Below are positions 36,380 to 45,298 of a stretch of 64,000 bases of DNA, one piece after another. Made by a program: the position numbers and the translations under genes. The DNA lies in contig NZ_ARQE01000011.1 of the NCBI RefSeq assembly GCF_000382705.1, positions 42,442 to 106,441 of the forward strand. The letters run 5' to 3'. The first letter of the stretch is position 1. Every line of letters begins with the position of its first letter. This DNA comes from Aureimonas ureilytica DSM 18598 = NBRC 106430 (GTDB taxonomy: Bacteria; Pseudomonadota; Alphaproteobacteria; Rhizobiales; Rhizobiaceae). The notes beneath the pieces were generated by a model. That model saw only the letters and a list, made by a program, of their open reading frames with translations, ran no database searches and had not been told where the DNA came from.

Positions 36380-38659
36380 ATGACCATGTTGCAGCGCGTG
36401 CGAATGGGCCTGAAGGCGAAGATCATCGGCGGGATCGGTCTCGGCCTCGTCGTGGCGCTGGTTCCGATGGCGGGTCTTTTGGCCTACCAGACCGAGCGCC
36501 AGTCCGCGGCGGCGGCGGATCAGATCATGACGAGCGAAGCCGGCCGGGCCGCTCAGTTCATCAAGACGGGCGTTCTGGAGCTCGACGGCGCGGCTCGCCT
36601 GACGGCGGCCAATGTCGGCGAACGGCACGCGCGCCTCGACATCGCCCGCAAGGACGTGATCGAAACGCTGCGCCTCAATCTCGAAGCCAATCCGCTCGCC
36701 TATGGCTCCTGGTTCCTCGAAGCGCCCAAGGCCTTCGACGGCGAGCAGGAGTCCATGCGCAGCAACGCGGCGCAGGGCGCCAACAAGAACGGCATTCTCG
36801 CGCCCTGGTGGAATCGCGGCACGGGCAGCGAAATCAAGTTCCAGACCTTCGACGAGGACTATACGGCGACCTGGTGGAAGCTCGTGGCCGACAGCAAGAA
36901 GGCCGCGCTGACCCCGGCCTATCTCTCCTCCAGCGTCAATCCGCCCACGCTCCTGAGCAGCGTCGTGGAGCCGGTCTTTTCCGCCGGCCAGTTCATCGGC
37001 GTCGCCGGTCTCGACATGCGGATCGACCAGATCAGCGCCTTCCTGAAGGACATCAAGCCCTTCGGCACGGGCAGCGTGAAGCTTCTGGCCGCCGACGGCA
37101 CCTGGCTCGTCCATCCCGACACCAAGCTCTGGACGAAGCCCTATGACGAGACGGAGGGCCAGGACGAGCTGCGCGCCGCGATGGCCGACACGAAGCCCCG
37201 TACGGTCGCCGGGATCGAGGACCGGGACGGACATGTCGTGCGCCGCATGTTCTATCCCTTCCCCATGCCCTCGCTGAATGCGACCTGGATCGCGGTGATC
37301 GACGTGCCGGAAGCCACGATCACCGCGCCGGTCGAGGATCAGCTCCGGACGCTCGTCTTCGGCTTCGTCGCCGCGTTCTTCGCCATTCTCGTGGCCGTGG
37401 CGCTGATCAGCCAGTTCACCATCGTCCGCCCCCTGCGCCGCGCCGTGGCGCTGGCCCGCCAGATCGGCTCGGGCGACCTGACGCAGCATGTCGAGGCCAA
37501 GGGAAGCGACGAGATCGCCGAGTTGCAGCGGGCGATGGGCGACATGACCGTGAAACTCTCCGAGATCGTCTCGGGCGTGCGCTCCTCCTCCTCGCTGGTC
37601 GCCGCCGGTTCGGCTCGCTCGGCCGAGACCGCAGAGCGCCTGTCGTCGGGCTCGACGGAGCAGGCGGCGGCATCGGAGCAGGCCTCCGCCGCGATCGAGG
37701 AAATGTCGGCCAATATCCGCCAGAACGCCGACAATGCCTCGACCACGGAGAAGATCGCCGCCCAGGCCTCCGAGTACGCCGGCACGACCGGCGAGGCCGT
37801 GGCGCAGTCCACCAAGGCGATGCGCGAGATCGCCGAAAAGATCGCGGTCGTGCAGGAGATCGCCCGCCAGACCGACCTGCTCGCCCTGAACGCCGCCATC
37901 GAAGCGGCCCGTGCCGGCCAGCATGGCAAGGGCTTCGCGGTCGTCGCGTCGGAAGTGCGCAAGCTCGCCGAGCGCTCCCAGGCGGCCTCCAGCGAAATCA
38001 GCGATCTCTCGACCAAGACGCTGGTGGTCGCCGAGGAAGCGGGCTCGCGTCTGGAGCGTCTGGTGCCCGATATCCGAAAGACGGCGGAACTCGTTTCCGA
38101 AATCTCGGCGGCGTGCCGCGAGCAGTCGATCGGCGTCGAGCAGATCAACCAAGCCATTCAGCAATTGGATCAGGTGACGCAGGCCAATGCCGGCGCGGCC
38201 GGCGAGATGACGGCCACCGCCGAACAGCTCGCGGCGGAGGCCGGGCGGCTGGAAGAGCGCGCGGGCTATTTCCGCATGACGGATGCCGAGCGCGAGCATC
38301 TTCTCCAGGCGGAAGCCGCCGAAATCGAAGCGGCGAACCGGCAGCGGGAGCGCGAAGAGGCGCGGCGGGGCGAGGCCCCCACCCAGTCCGCATCCTCCAA
38401 ATCCGCCCCTTCCAAGCCGGCCTCCGCCAAGTCCACCTCCGCCAAGCCGGTCGCGGCGGTCCTGTCCAAGCCGGTCCGCGCGAAGCCGCCGGTCGCGGCG
38501 GTGGCGGACGACGATCTCTTCGCGGAGGGCGGCGACAATCCTGTCCACTCGCTTCAGGCGCAGGCGGCGGATTTCGCGGCGCGCCCGGGCAGCGGGGCCT
38601 CCAAGGCCGGCTTCGCGCTGGATCTCGGCGACAGCGGCTTCGAGCGCATGAGCCGTTAG
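36380..38659 (+). CDS. methyl-accepting chemotaxis protein with dCache sensor
   Basis: The start at 36380 ([15 protein letters not shown]) begins the first membrane helix at about 14-36. The 759-residue receptor then has a double-Cache periplasmic sensor (about 40-310, with [13 protein letters not shown], a Trp-rich [13 protein letters not shown] and [20 protein letters not shown]), a second helix at about 318-340, HAMP, and a signalling domain with [20 protein letters not shown]. The last 110 residues are an unusual linker-like tail rich in Ser, Lys, Ala and Pro ([13 protein letters not shown] repeats), ending [15 protein letters not shown]. No CheR pentapeptide is seen. The ligand is unknown; dCache domains often bind amino acids or carboxylates. 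Confidence 0.93.
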   Translation: MTMLQRVRMGLKAKIIGGIGLGLVVALVPMAGLLAYQTERQSAAAADQIMTSEAGRAAQFIKTGVLELDGAARLTAANVGERHARLDIARKDVIETLRLNLEANPLAYGSWFLEAPKAFDGEQESMRSNAAQGANKNGILAPWWNRGTGSEIKFQTFDEDYTATWWKLVADSKKAALTPAYLSSSVNPPTLLSSVVEPVFSAGQFIGVAGLDMRIDQISAFLKDIKPFGTGSVKLLAADGTWLVHPDTKLWTKPYDETEGQDELRAAMADTKPRTVAGIEDRDGHVVRRMFYPFPMPSLNATWIAVIDVPEATITAPVEDQLRTLVFGFVAAFFAILVAVALISQFTIVRPLRRAVALARQIGSGDLTQHVEAKGSDEIAELQRAMGDMTVKLSEIVSGVRSSSSLVAAGSARSAETAERLSSGSTEQAAASEQASAAIEEMSANIRQNADNASTTEKIAAQASEYAGTTGEAVAQSTKAMREIAEKIAVVQEIARQTDLLALNAAIEAARAGQHGKGFAVVASEVRKLAERSQAASSEISDLSTKTLVVAEEAGSRLERLVPDIRKTAELVSEISAACREQSIGVEQINQAIQQLDQVTQANAGAAGEMTATAEQLAAEAGRLEERAGYFRMTDAEREHLLQAEAAEIEAANRQREREEARRGEAPTQSASSKSAPSKPASAKSTSAKPVAAVLSKPVRAKPPVAAVADDDLFAEGGDNPVHSLQAQAADFAARPGSGASKAGFALDLGDSGFERMSR

Positions 38660-38686
38660 AACCCGATCTCCTTCCCGTCTCGAAAG

Positions 38687-38720
38687 AGGTCCGCGCCCCC
38701 GCGCGGGCCTTTTTTCTTTT
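38687..38720 (+). terminator. rho-independent terminator after the dCache chemoreceptor
   Basis: The stem ggtccgcgc / gcgcgggcc is followed by ttttttctttt, about 27 bases after the stop. Confidence 0.85.
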
Positions 38721-38863
38721 CAAAAAGTGCGGCAGAGGCGACGGCGGCCCGGCGGCCCTGCCCGCGCCACAGTGCTGTGGTCGAGCGCGGCGGATGGTTT
38801 CGGGCGACTTGCGAGCCGGCGCGGCCGGGGCGACAAGGCGAGGGCTTCGGCCCGCATGGAGGG

Positions 38864-41203
38864 ATGATGGGTTTCCTGCGTCGATTGTGTCTGATCCTGC
38901 CGCTTCTCTGCCTTCTCGCCGCGCCGGCGGCGATGGCGCAGGACAAGATCGCAGCCAATGCCACGAGCGCGCAGGTCATTTCCGACCTCGACAGCAAGGC
39001 CGCCGACTACGAGGCGGCGAAGGCGGCGATGGCGCAGGCCCAGTCGAGCGACGACCGCTCGGCCCTGCGCGAGCGCATGCTCGCCATCCAGGCGGCGGCC
39101 GACCAGAGCGTGACGGCGCTGACCCCGATGCTGGATGCGATGGAAAAGCGCATCGGCGATCTCGGCGAAGCGAGCCCCAACGAGGCGGCCGACATCCAGA
39201 CGCAGCGCGAGCAGCTCGGCAAGGATCGCGCCGATCTCGACTCGGCCATCAAGCGCGCGCGGCTCCTCTCCACCAACGCGCGCGATTCCGTCGAGACGAT
39301 CAACCGGATGCTGGCCGAGGAGTTCAACCGCTCGACCTTCGAGCGCGTTTCCTCCCCGCTCACCGGCCGGTTCTGGAACTCGCTGGCGCTGAGCATGCGC
39401 TTCGACGTGCTGCGCGCCTCGGCCTTCGGTCACGACACCTGGGAAGGGCTGAGGGACGGAGCGAGCGGGGCGAGCGCGCTCGTCGTGGCGGCGACGCTCG
39501 GCGCCAGCCTCGTGCTCCTCTTTCCCGTGCGCCGACGCCTGCGCGCGATGGGCCGGCGCGCCGCCATCTCGCAGGCGCCGGGCACGCGCTTTCGCCGCTC
39601 GGGCCTCGCGCTCTGGTTCATTCTCGTCGGCACGCTGACGGCGAGCCTCAGCTTTCTTCTCTTCGGGCAGGGCCTGCGCTGGGCGGGCATTCTCACCGAG
39701 GAAGCCGACGAGGTCGTCACCGCCCTCCTCAACGCCGCGTCCTTCGGCGCCTTCATCGTGTCGCTCGGCGGCGGGCTTCTCCTGATCCACCAGCCCTCCT
39801 GGCGCCTTCTGCCGATCGGCAACGAGGCGGCGGCGCGCCTGCGGCCCTATCCGGCGGCGGCCGCGATCCTGGTGACGATCGGCATCACCGTGGTCGCCTT
39901 CAACCGCGTGGTGGGCGCCAGCCCCTCTTCCACGGTCGCGGCCAATCTGGCGATCGCGCTCGCCTATATGGTGCTGATCCTCTCGGTGCTGCTGACGCTG
40001 CGGCGCCTGCGCCAGGAAAAGCGCGACAGCGACCAGCCACCCAACGCGCTGCGCAGCGTGGTGACGCTGACGACGCTCGTGTGCTGGCTGGCGCTCATCG
40101 TCAGCGCGCTCGCCGCGCTTCAGGGCTATGTGAACCTGTCGCTCTTCATCGGCCGGCAGACCGTCTGGATCACGGTGGTCTGCGCCTCGGCCTATCTGCT
40201 TCTCGTGGTGGTGGACGATGTCTGCACCACGCTCCTGTCGCCCGACGCCTGGTCGGGCCGGGCCGCGCACGAGGCGCTGGGCCTGAAGCCTTCGACGGTC
40301 GGCCAGCTCGGCGTCGCCCTGTCGGCGCTCCTGCGCATCGGTCTGGTGCTGCTCGCGCTCGCAATGATCTTCGCGCCCTTCGGCCCCGGCACGGACGCCA
40401 TCTTCAGCCAGCTCGGCGATCCCCTGATGATCACGGTCGGCGGCGTGACGCTGGAGCCCGGCGCGGTGCTGCGGGCGCTCATCGCGCTGGCGCTCGGCAT
40501 CGCCGCCATGCGCCTCGTGCGGCGCTGGCTGAACGAAACCTATCTGCCGACGACGGAACTGGACGCCGGCGCGCGCAACTCCGTCTCGATGATCGTCTCC
40601 TATGCCGGCATCATCCTTGCCGGCTTCTGGGGCCTCACCTCGCTCGGCATCGGGCTGGAGCGCATCGCGCTCGTCGTCAGCGCGCTCTCGGTCGGCATCG
40701 GCTTCGGCCTTCAGGCCATCACGCAGAACTTCGTGTCGGGCCTCATCCTTCTCGCCGAGCGTCCGGTGAAGCTCGGCGACAGCGTGCGCATCGGCACGGA
40801 CGAAGGCGATGTCAGGCGCATCAGCGTGCGCTCCACCGAGATCCAGCTGCCCGACCGCTCGACGCTGATCGTGCCGAACTCGGAGCTCATCACCAAGCCG
40901 ATCCGCAACATGACGCTGGCCGATCCGGTCGGCCGGGTGCAGATCGCCTTTTCGGTTCCACCCTCGGCCGACCTGCTTCTGGTGCGCAAGACCATCCTCG
41001 CCCTGTTCGAGGAGCACCCGGCGGTGCTGGACGATCCCAAGCCCAACGTGTTCATCGACTCGATCACGGACGGCAAGGTGAACTTCAACTGCCTCGCCTT
41101 CGTCGCCTCGCCCCGGCAGGCCTATTCGACGCGAAGCGCCCTGTTCTTCACGCTTCTGGAGCGCTTCCAGAACGAGGACGTGCGCCTCGCGCCGACCGTC
41201 TGA
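38864..41203 (+). CDS. DUF3772 mechanosensitive channel, MscS family
   Basis: Two ATG codons at 38864 and 38867 follow GGAGGG; either could be the start (779 or 778 residues). A signal peptide (LCLILPLLCLLAAPAAMA) leads into a coiled-coil periplasmic DUF3772 region at about 30-190. About nine to eleven membrane helices follow. The MscS pore and beta domain at about 590-760 has GIGLERIALVVSALSVGIGF, GLQAITQNFVSGLILL, ERPVKLGD and LPDRSTLIVPNSELITKPI. Such large MscS proteins open under membrane tension to release solutes in osmotic downshock. The 17-base gap to the convergent b561 gene holds a GC palindrome. Confidence 0.93.
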   Translation: MMGFLRRLCLILPLLCLLAAPAAMAQDKIAANATSAQVISDLDSKAADYEAAKAAMAQAQSSDDRSALRERMLAIQAAADQSVTALTPMLDAMEKRIGDLGEASPNEAADIQTQREQLGKDRADLDSAIKRARLLSTNARDSVETINRMLAEEFNRSTFERVSSPLTGRFWNSLALSMRFDVLRASAFGHDTWEGLRDGASGASALVVAATLGASLVLLFPVRRRLRAMGRRAAISQAPGTRFRRSGLALWFILVGTLTASLSFLLFGQGLRWAGILTEEADEVVTALLNAASFGAFIVSLGGGLLLIHQPSWRLLPIGNEAAARLRPYPAAAAILVTIGITVVAFNRVVGASPSSTVAANLAIALAYMVLILSVLLTLRRLRQEKRDSDQPPNALRSVVTLTTLVCWLALIVSALAALQGYVNLSLFIGRQTVWITVVCASAYLLLVVVDDVCTTLLSPDAWSGRAAHEALGLKPSTVGQLGVALSALLRIGLVLLALAMIFAPFGPGTDAIFSQLGDPLMITVGGVTLEPGAVLRALIALALGIAAMRLVRRWLNETYLPTTELDAGARNSVSMIVSYAGIILAGFWGLTSLGIGLERIALVVSALSVGIGFGLQAITQNFVSGLILLAERPVKLGDSVRIGTDEGDVRRISVRSTEIQLPDRSTLIVPNSELITKPIRNMTLADPVGRVQIAFSVPPSADLLLVRKTILALFEEHPAVLDDPKPNVFIDSITDGKVNFNCLAFVASPRQAYSTRSALFFTLLERFQNEDVRLAPTV

Positions 41204-41219
41204 CCCGCCGGCCGGGCGG

Positions 41220-42464
41220 TCAGACGCCGGGCGTGCCGGCTCGCGCCGCCTTCCAGTCGAAGCGCACGGTGATCTCGCGGCCGAGCCATTGCGCGGCCGG
41301 GTCGTTCTTGGCGCCGAGGTCGAAGGCGAGCCGGTCGAGCGTGGCCGAACCCGTCACATGGGCGGTCCCGTCCGCGCCGGGCGTGAAGCTGAAGGGCACG
41401 CTGACCGGCGCGCTGCGGCCCTTGATCGTCACGCTGCCCTTGCCGAGGAAGCCGCCCTCGGTGCGCTCGAAGCTGTCGATCGCGACGGAAAGCGTCGGAT
41501 GGGCGGCGGCGTCGAGCCCGTCCGGTCCGGGCGCGCTGGAGCGCACGAACGGATCGCCGACCGTGATCGAGGCGGCGTCGATGTCGAGCGTGGCCTTGGC
41601 CGCGTCGAGACGGTCGGGATCGAAGCGGATCGCCGCGTTCCAGGAGCCGATCGTGCCCGTCATCGGCTTGCCCGAGAAGGGAACCTCGTAGGACAGGCTG
41701 GAGGCCGCCTTGTCCACGACCCAGGCGCCGGCCTCCGGCGCGGCGACGGGCGTCCCGGCGGTGGCGGCGAGCGTCGGCGAGGCCCCGGTCGTTTCGGCCT
41801 GCCCGAGGCCGAGGCCGCCGCCGAGAAACAGCGCCGCGAGACCCGCCGCCAGCGGAATGGCGAGAAGCGCGGTGGACTGGCGCGGGAGATGGCCGGCCGG
41901 GATCATGCGCGAAAACGAAGCTTGCCGGTCGAGAACGGAATGTTTCACCGCGCCCGCGACGTGCAGGACCAGAAGCGCCAGCGTCGAATAGGCGAGCCAG
42001 GTGTGGAGCGTCGCCGCCACGGCCTCGCCCCCTTCCCCGCGCCAGCCAGCGGGGATCGGCAGGTTCGGCCAGACGAGGCTTTCGCGCAGGAACAGAAGCG
42101 TCGGGATCGCGGTCGGCGAGGCGGAGACGACGAGCCAGCCCGACAAGGGCACGAGCAGCATGAGCGCGTAGAAGAGCCCGTGGACGAGATGGGCCGCGCC
42201 CGCCTCCCAGGGCTTCATCGGCGCATGGGCCGGCGGCGGGTTGAGAAGGCGCCAGGCGATGCGCGCGACCGTCAGGGTCAGCACGAGAAGGCCGACCGTC
42301 TTGTGCCACTGGAAGAAGGCGAAGCGGCTGCCGTCGGGCAGGACGTCCAGCCGCATCATGGCGAAGCCGCCCGCGAGCTGGAAGAGAATGGCGAGCGCGA
42401 TGGCCCAGTGAAGCAGCATGGCGCCGGCATTGTAGCCCTTCACGCCGTCGGGTCCGGTCCGCAT
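41220..42464 (-). CDS. cytochrome b561 fused to a YceI domain
   Basis: The 414-residue protein is a fusion. Residues 10-185 are a four-helix cytochrome b561 with the heme-ligand histidines near 19, 54, 154 and 168 (MLLHWAIALA, FQWHKTVGLL, LHTWLAYS, LHVAGAVKH). A fifth helix at about 197-222 carries the chain to the periplasm, and residues about 246-410 form a YceI lipocalin-like domain. b561 passes electrons from quinol, and YceI domains bind polyisoprenoids such as ubiquinone-8 in crystal structures. The fusion suggests quinone or isoprenoid handling at the outer face of the inner membrane. A separate YceI gene lies 94 bases downstream in coordinate, on the same strand and upstream in transcription. 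Confidence 0.92.
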   Translation of the reverse strand: MRTGPDGVKGYNAGAMLLHWAIALAILFQLAGGFAMMRLDVLPDGSRFAFFQWHKTVGLLVLTLTVARIAWRLLNPPPAHAPMKPWEAGAAHLVHGLFYALMLLVPLSGWLVVSASPTAIPTLLFLRESLVWPNLPIPAGWRGEGGEAVAATLHTWLAYSTLALLVLHVAGAVKHSVLDRQASFSRMIPAGHLPRQSTALLAIPLAAGLAALFLGGGLGLGQAETTGASPTLAATAGTPVAAPEAGAWVVDKAASSLSYEVPFSGKPMTGTIGSWNAAIRFDPDRLDAAKATLDIDAASITVGDPFVRSSAPGPDGLDAAAHPTLSVAIDSFERTEGGFLGKGSVTIKGRSAPVSVPFSFTPGADGTAHVTGSATLDRLAFDLGAKNDPAAQWLGREITVRFDWKAARAGTPGV

Positions 42465-42558
42465 CGTGTCGCTCGTTTCGTGTTCGCGAGAGAAAGAAGG
42501 CCCGGCGAAACAGCGCCGGGCCTCGGATGGATGGATCGATCGTCCGAAGCGACGCGGC

Positions 42559-43170
42559 TTACGCTTCAGGAACGAACTCGGTCTCGATCGTGAGCTTCAC
42601 GTCGTCGCCGACCGGGCCGACCAGCGCGGTGACGCCGAACTCGGAGCGCTTGATCGTGCCGGTGGCCGAGAAGCCGACGACCGGCTTCTGCGTCATCGGA
42701 TGCGGGTTCAGCGCGGCGTTCATCTTGACGTCGAGCGTGACCGGCTTGGTGACGCCGTGGAAGGTCAGGTCGCCCGTGACCTTGCCCGTGTCGTTGCCGG
42801 TGGTCTCGATCTTGGTGGAGACGAACTTGATCGTGTCGAACTTGGCGGCGTCGAAGAACATCTCGCCGGAGATCTCGGCGTTGAAGTCCTTGTCGTCGGC
42901 CGGGTAGTTCGTGTCCACCGACTTCGGGTCGATCGTCGCCATCAGCTTCGACTTGGTGGGATCGGTCGGGTCCAGAACCAGCGTCGCCTCGATGTCGCTG
43001 AAGCGGCCGATATAGTTCGACGTGCCGAAATGGCTGACCGTCCAGAGCACGTTGGTGTGCGTGCGGTCGGCGACATAGGTGCCGGCCGGAACGCCGATGG
43101 TCTGGGCCGAGGCGGTGCCGAGGCCGACGAGAAGAGCGCCAACGGTGAGGGCGGATTTCAGAAGCGACAT
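42559..43170 (-). CDS. periplasmic YceI-family protein
   Basis: The start at 43170 (MSLLKSALTVGALLVGLGTA) has AAGGA seven to eleven bases upstream and gives a clean signal peptide cut near ASA-QT; longer frames are rejected. The 203-residue protein has the YceI lipocalin-like fold: YVADRTHTNVLWTVSHFGTS, VTGDLTFHGVTKPVTLDV and a C-terminal FGVTALVGPVGDDVKLTIE. The family binds long isoprenoid chains. It is probably co-transcribed with the b561-YceI gene behind it, so the free and tethered domains may share a ligand. Confidence 0.92.
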   Translation of the reverse strand: MSLLKSALTVGALLVGLGTASAQTIGVPAGTYVADRTHTNVLWTVSHFGTSNYIGRFSDIEATLVLDPTDPTKSKLMATIDPKSVDTNYPADDKDFNAEISGEMFFDAAKFDTIKFVSTKIETTGNDTGKVTGDLTFHGVTKPVTLDVKMNAALNPHPMTQKPVVGFSATGTIKRSEFGVTALVGPVGDDVKLTIETEFVPEA

Positions 43171-43358
43171 CGCGGTTTCCTTCATTTCCGGGATCGGAAG
43201 TGGGGCGAACCTACGGGTCATCTCGCGGCTGCGAAATCCCCGTAGACGTGACGGACTGTCTACGTGGGACGCGGCTTTTCGCGGGCTTGTAGCCAACAAA
43301 CCGTCGTGATGAGGACTTGAAGCCTGGGGTCAGGTCTGATCCGCGCTGCGGTGCGGGA

Positions 43359-44234
43359 TCATAGCGCCTCCAGCCGCTGCCGGTTTTCCCGCCACCAGAT
43401 ATAGACGCCGCTCGCCACGAGAATCACCGTGCCGGCCACCATGGCGGGGCGCAGCGGATCGCCGAACAGGGCGACGCTGAGAAGGCTGGCGGCGATCACC
43501 TGCGAGTAGAGGAAGGGCGACAGGAGCGAGGCCGGCGCATGGGCGAAAGCTCGCACCAGGATGAAATGGCCGACCGTCCCGAACGTCCCGATCGCCACCA
43601 TCAGGAGGCCGGTGCCGAGATCGGGCGTCTGCCAGTTCGGCGCGACGAGAAGCGAGAGAATCACCGCGCCCGCCGCCGTGGTGTTGAACTGCGTGGCGGC
43701 GGCGTCCTCGCGGCCGGCGAGATGCCGCGTGAGGAGAAGATAGACGGCATTCAGGATCGAGGCGACGAGCACGAGGCCGAGGGCTGGATGGAACGTGCCG
43801 AAACCCGGCGAGAGGATCAGCATCATGCCGCCGAAGCCGGCGAGAACGGCCAAGATTCGATGGACGCCGATGCGCTCGCGAAGAATGAGAACCGAGAGGA
43901 TCGTCACCACGATGGGAGAGAAGAACAGAACCGCCGTCGCGTCCGCGAGCGGCACGTAGCGCAGCGCCTGATACATGAGAAAGGTCGTCACCAGCAGGAT
44001 CAGCCCGCGCAGGATCTGCAGGAACGGATGACGCGTGCGCAGGAAGCCGGTTCCGGTGCGTGCCGACAGATAGGCGCCGAGCAGCACGGTCTGCACGAAA
44101 TAGCGCCCCCAAACGACCTGGACGAGCGGCAGCACGAGGGTCAGATGCTTGCCGAGCGCATCCATTCCCGAGAACAGGGCGCCGGCGATCGTGGTGAGGA
44201 GAATGCCGATGAGAAGCGGATTGTCTTTGCGCAA
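43359..44234 (-). CDS. EamA (DMT) family transporter
   Basis: The 291-residue inner-membrane protein has ten helices in two repeats, with GALFSGMDALGKHLTL, YVPLADATAVLFFSPIVVTI and PASLLSPFLYSQVIAASLL, which fit the DMT exporter family. The start codon appears to be TTG at 44234; the next in-frame Met (about residue 25) would remove the first helix, so TTG is kept. It lies downstream of a GntR gene and the uxaA-type gene on the same strand, so it may export or import a sugar-acid metabolite, but the substrate is unknown. Confidence 0.85.
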   Translation of the reverse strand: MRKDNPLLIGILLTTIAGALFSGMDALGKHLTLVLPLVQVVWGRYFVQTVLLGAYLSARTGTGFLRTRHPFLQILRGLILLVTTFLMYQALRYVPLADATAVLFFSPIVVTILSVLILRERIGVHRILAVLAGFGGMMLILSPGFGTFHPALGLVLVASILNAVYLLLTRHLAGREDAAATQFNTTAAGAVILSLLVAPNWQTPDLGTGLLMVAIGTFGTVGHFILVRAFAHAPASLLSPFLYSQVIAASLLSVALFGDPLRPAMVAGTVILVASGVYIWWRENRQRLEAL

Positions 44235-44282
44235 AGGGTCTGTTTTCCGGTTTCGGCGGGGACGACAGGCGAGCCGGCCGCG

Positions 44283-45260
44283 TCAGGAGAGAAGGTCGAT
44301 CTCCGAGGGTTCGTCCGCGACATAGGCGAGCGGCGGCGGGCGCGGACCGGCGCGGTGGTGCGCGAGACGCGCGCAGCCCTTGTCGCGCGAGGCCTGCAGG
44401 TGGCTCGCCAACGCCTGCGCGGCCGTGCCGCCCTCGCCGCGCTCCAGCGCGCCGAGGATCGCGCCGTGTTCGCCCAGAAACGGATCGGTCGTGTCCGGCC
44501 CGCAGAGCATGTGCTGCAGATGCTTGCCGCAGACGAAGGACGCGCGGGCGCGCGACAGGGCTTCCACGAACTCGCCGTTCGGGCAGAAGCGCAGGAGCGT
44601 GACGTGGATGTCCTCTTCGAGCGCGTCGAGCTCGCGGGTGGACAGGCGCGGAAAGCGGCGTTCGGCTTCCGTGAGGCGCTGGCGCGCAGCGCGCAACGGG
44701 TCGGCCGGCAGCACGGGCGCGGCGAGCGCCAGGGCGGCGGGCTCCAGAAGGCGGCGGAGTTCATAGAGATCGGCGAGGCGCTTTTCGTCGAGCGGCACGG
44801 TCCACCAATGGGCGTCGCGCTTTTCCGTCAGCCCCGCGCCCCGCGCGCGCAGGAGAAGCTCGCGCGCCTGCGGCCGGCCGATCGCATGGTGGCGCGCCAG
44901 AGCCAGCTCGCTGACGCGGAAGCGCCCGAACAGGGCGCGTTCCAGAAGCTCGCGCTCGACGCGGTAATAGAGATCGTCCTCCCCCCTCGGGGACAGGGAA
45001 TGCGCGCCGACCTGCTCCGGCGTCAGCTCGATGCGGCGCGGCGCGCCCGCGCGGCCGGCCAGGACGCCGCGCCCGTCGAAGCGGCGCACCAGACCTTCGG
45101 CCTCGAGTTCGGCGAGGGCCTGGCGCACGGGCTGGCGGCTGGAGCCGAAGAGCGTCGCAAGCGGCCCTTCCAGAAGCACCGCGCCTTCGGGCAGCGCGCC
45201 CGCGCCCATTCGCTCGCGCAGCGCCTCCACGATGCGGCGATAGGCCGGGCGCCGCGCCAC
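44283..45260 (-). CDS. GntR-family transcriptional regulator
   Basis: The 325-residue protein uses a GTG start (45260). The N-terminal winged helix has LEGPLATLFGSSRQPVRQAL and ALAELEAEGLVRRFDGRGV, the GntR pattern. A region at about 95-160 looks like a second winged-helix-type segment (LARHHAIGRPQARELLLRA), and the C-terminal half is a helical ligand domain of the FCD type with FVEALSRARASFV and EHGAILGALERGEGG. It follows the uxaA-type gene on the same strand after a hairpin. It probably senses a sugar acid and acts on a site such as the palindrome at 46893-46916. Confidence 0.85.
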   Translation of the reverse strand: MARRPAYRRIVEALRERMGAGALPEGAVLLEGPLATLFGSSRQPVRQALAELEAEGLVRRFDGRGVLAGRAGAPRRIELTPEQVGAHSLSPRGEDDLYYRVERELLERALFGRFRVSELALARHHAIGRPQARELLLRARGAGLTEKRDAHWWTVPLDEKRLADLYELRRLLEPAALALAAPVLPADPLRAARQRLTEAERRFPRLSTRELDALEEDIHVTLLRFCPNGEFVEALSRARASFVCGKHLQHMLCGPDTTDPFLGEHGAILGALERGEGGTAAQALASHLQASRDKGCARLAHHRAGPRPPPLAYVADEPSEIDLLS

Positions 45261-45273
45261 CGAGGGCGCGCCG

Positions 45274-45298
45274 GCGCCCCCGGTGCTGCCGGGGGCGC
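45274..45298 (-). terminator. 10-bp stem between the uxaA-type gene and gntR
   Basis: The arms gcgcccccgg and ccgggggcgc enclose a five-base loop and begin at the base next to the uxaA-type stop. No T tract follows, so it may lower, and not stop, transcription into gntR. Confidence 0.55.

Noticed and set aside
41200..41224. GC palindrome between the convergent MscS and b561 genes as a terminator
   Set aside because: The symmetry is imperfect and no T tract is present; it also overlaps both gene ends.
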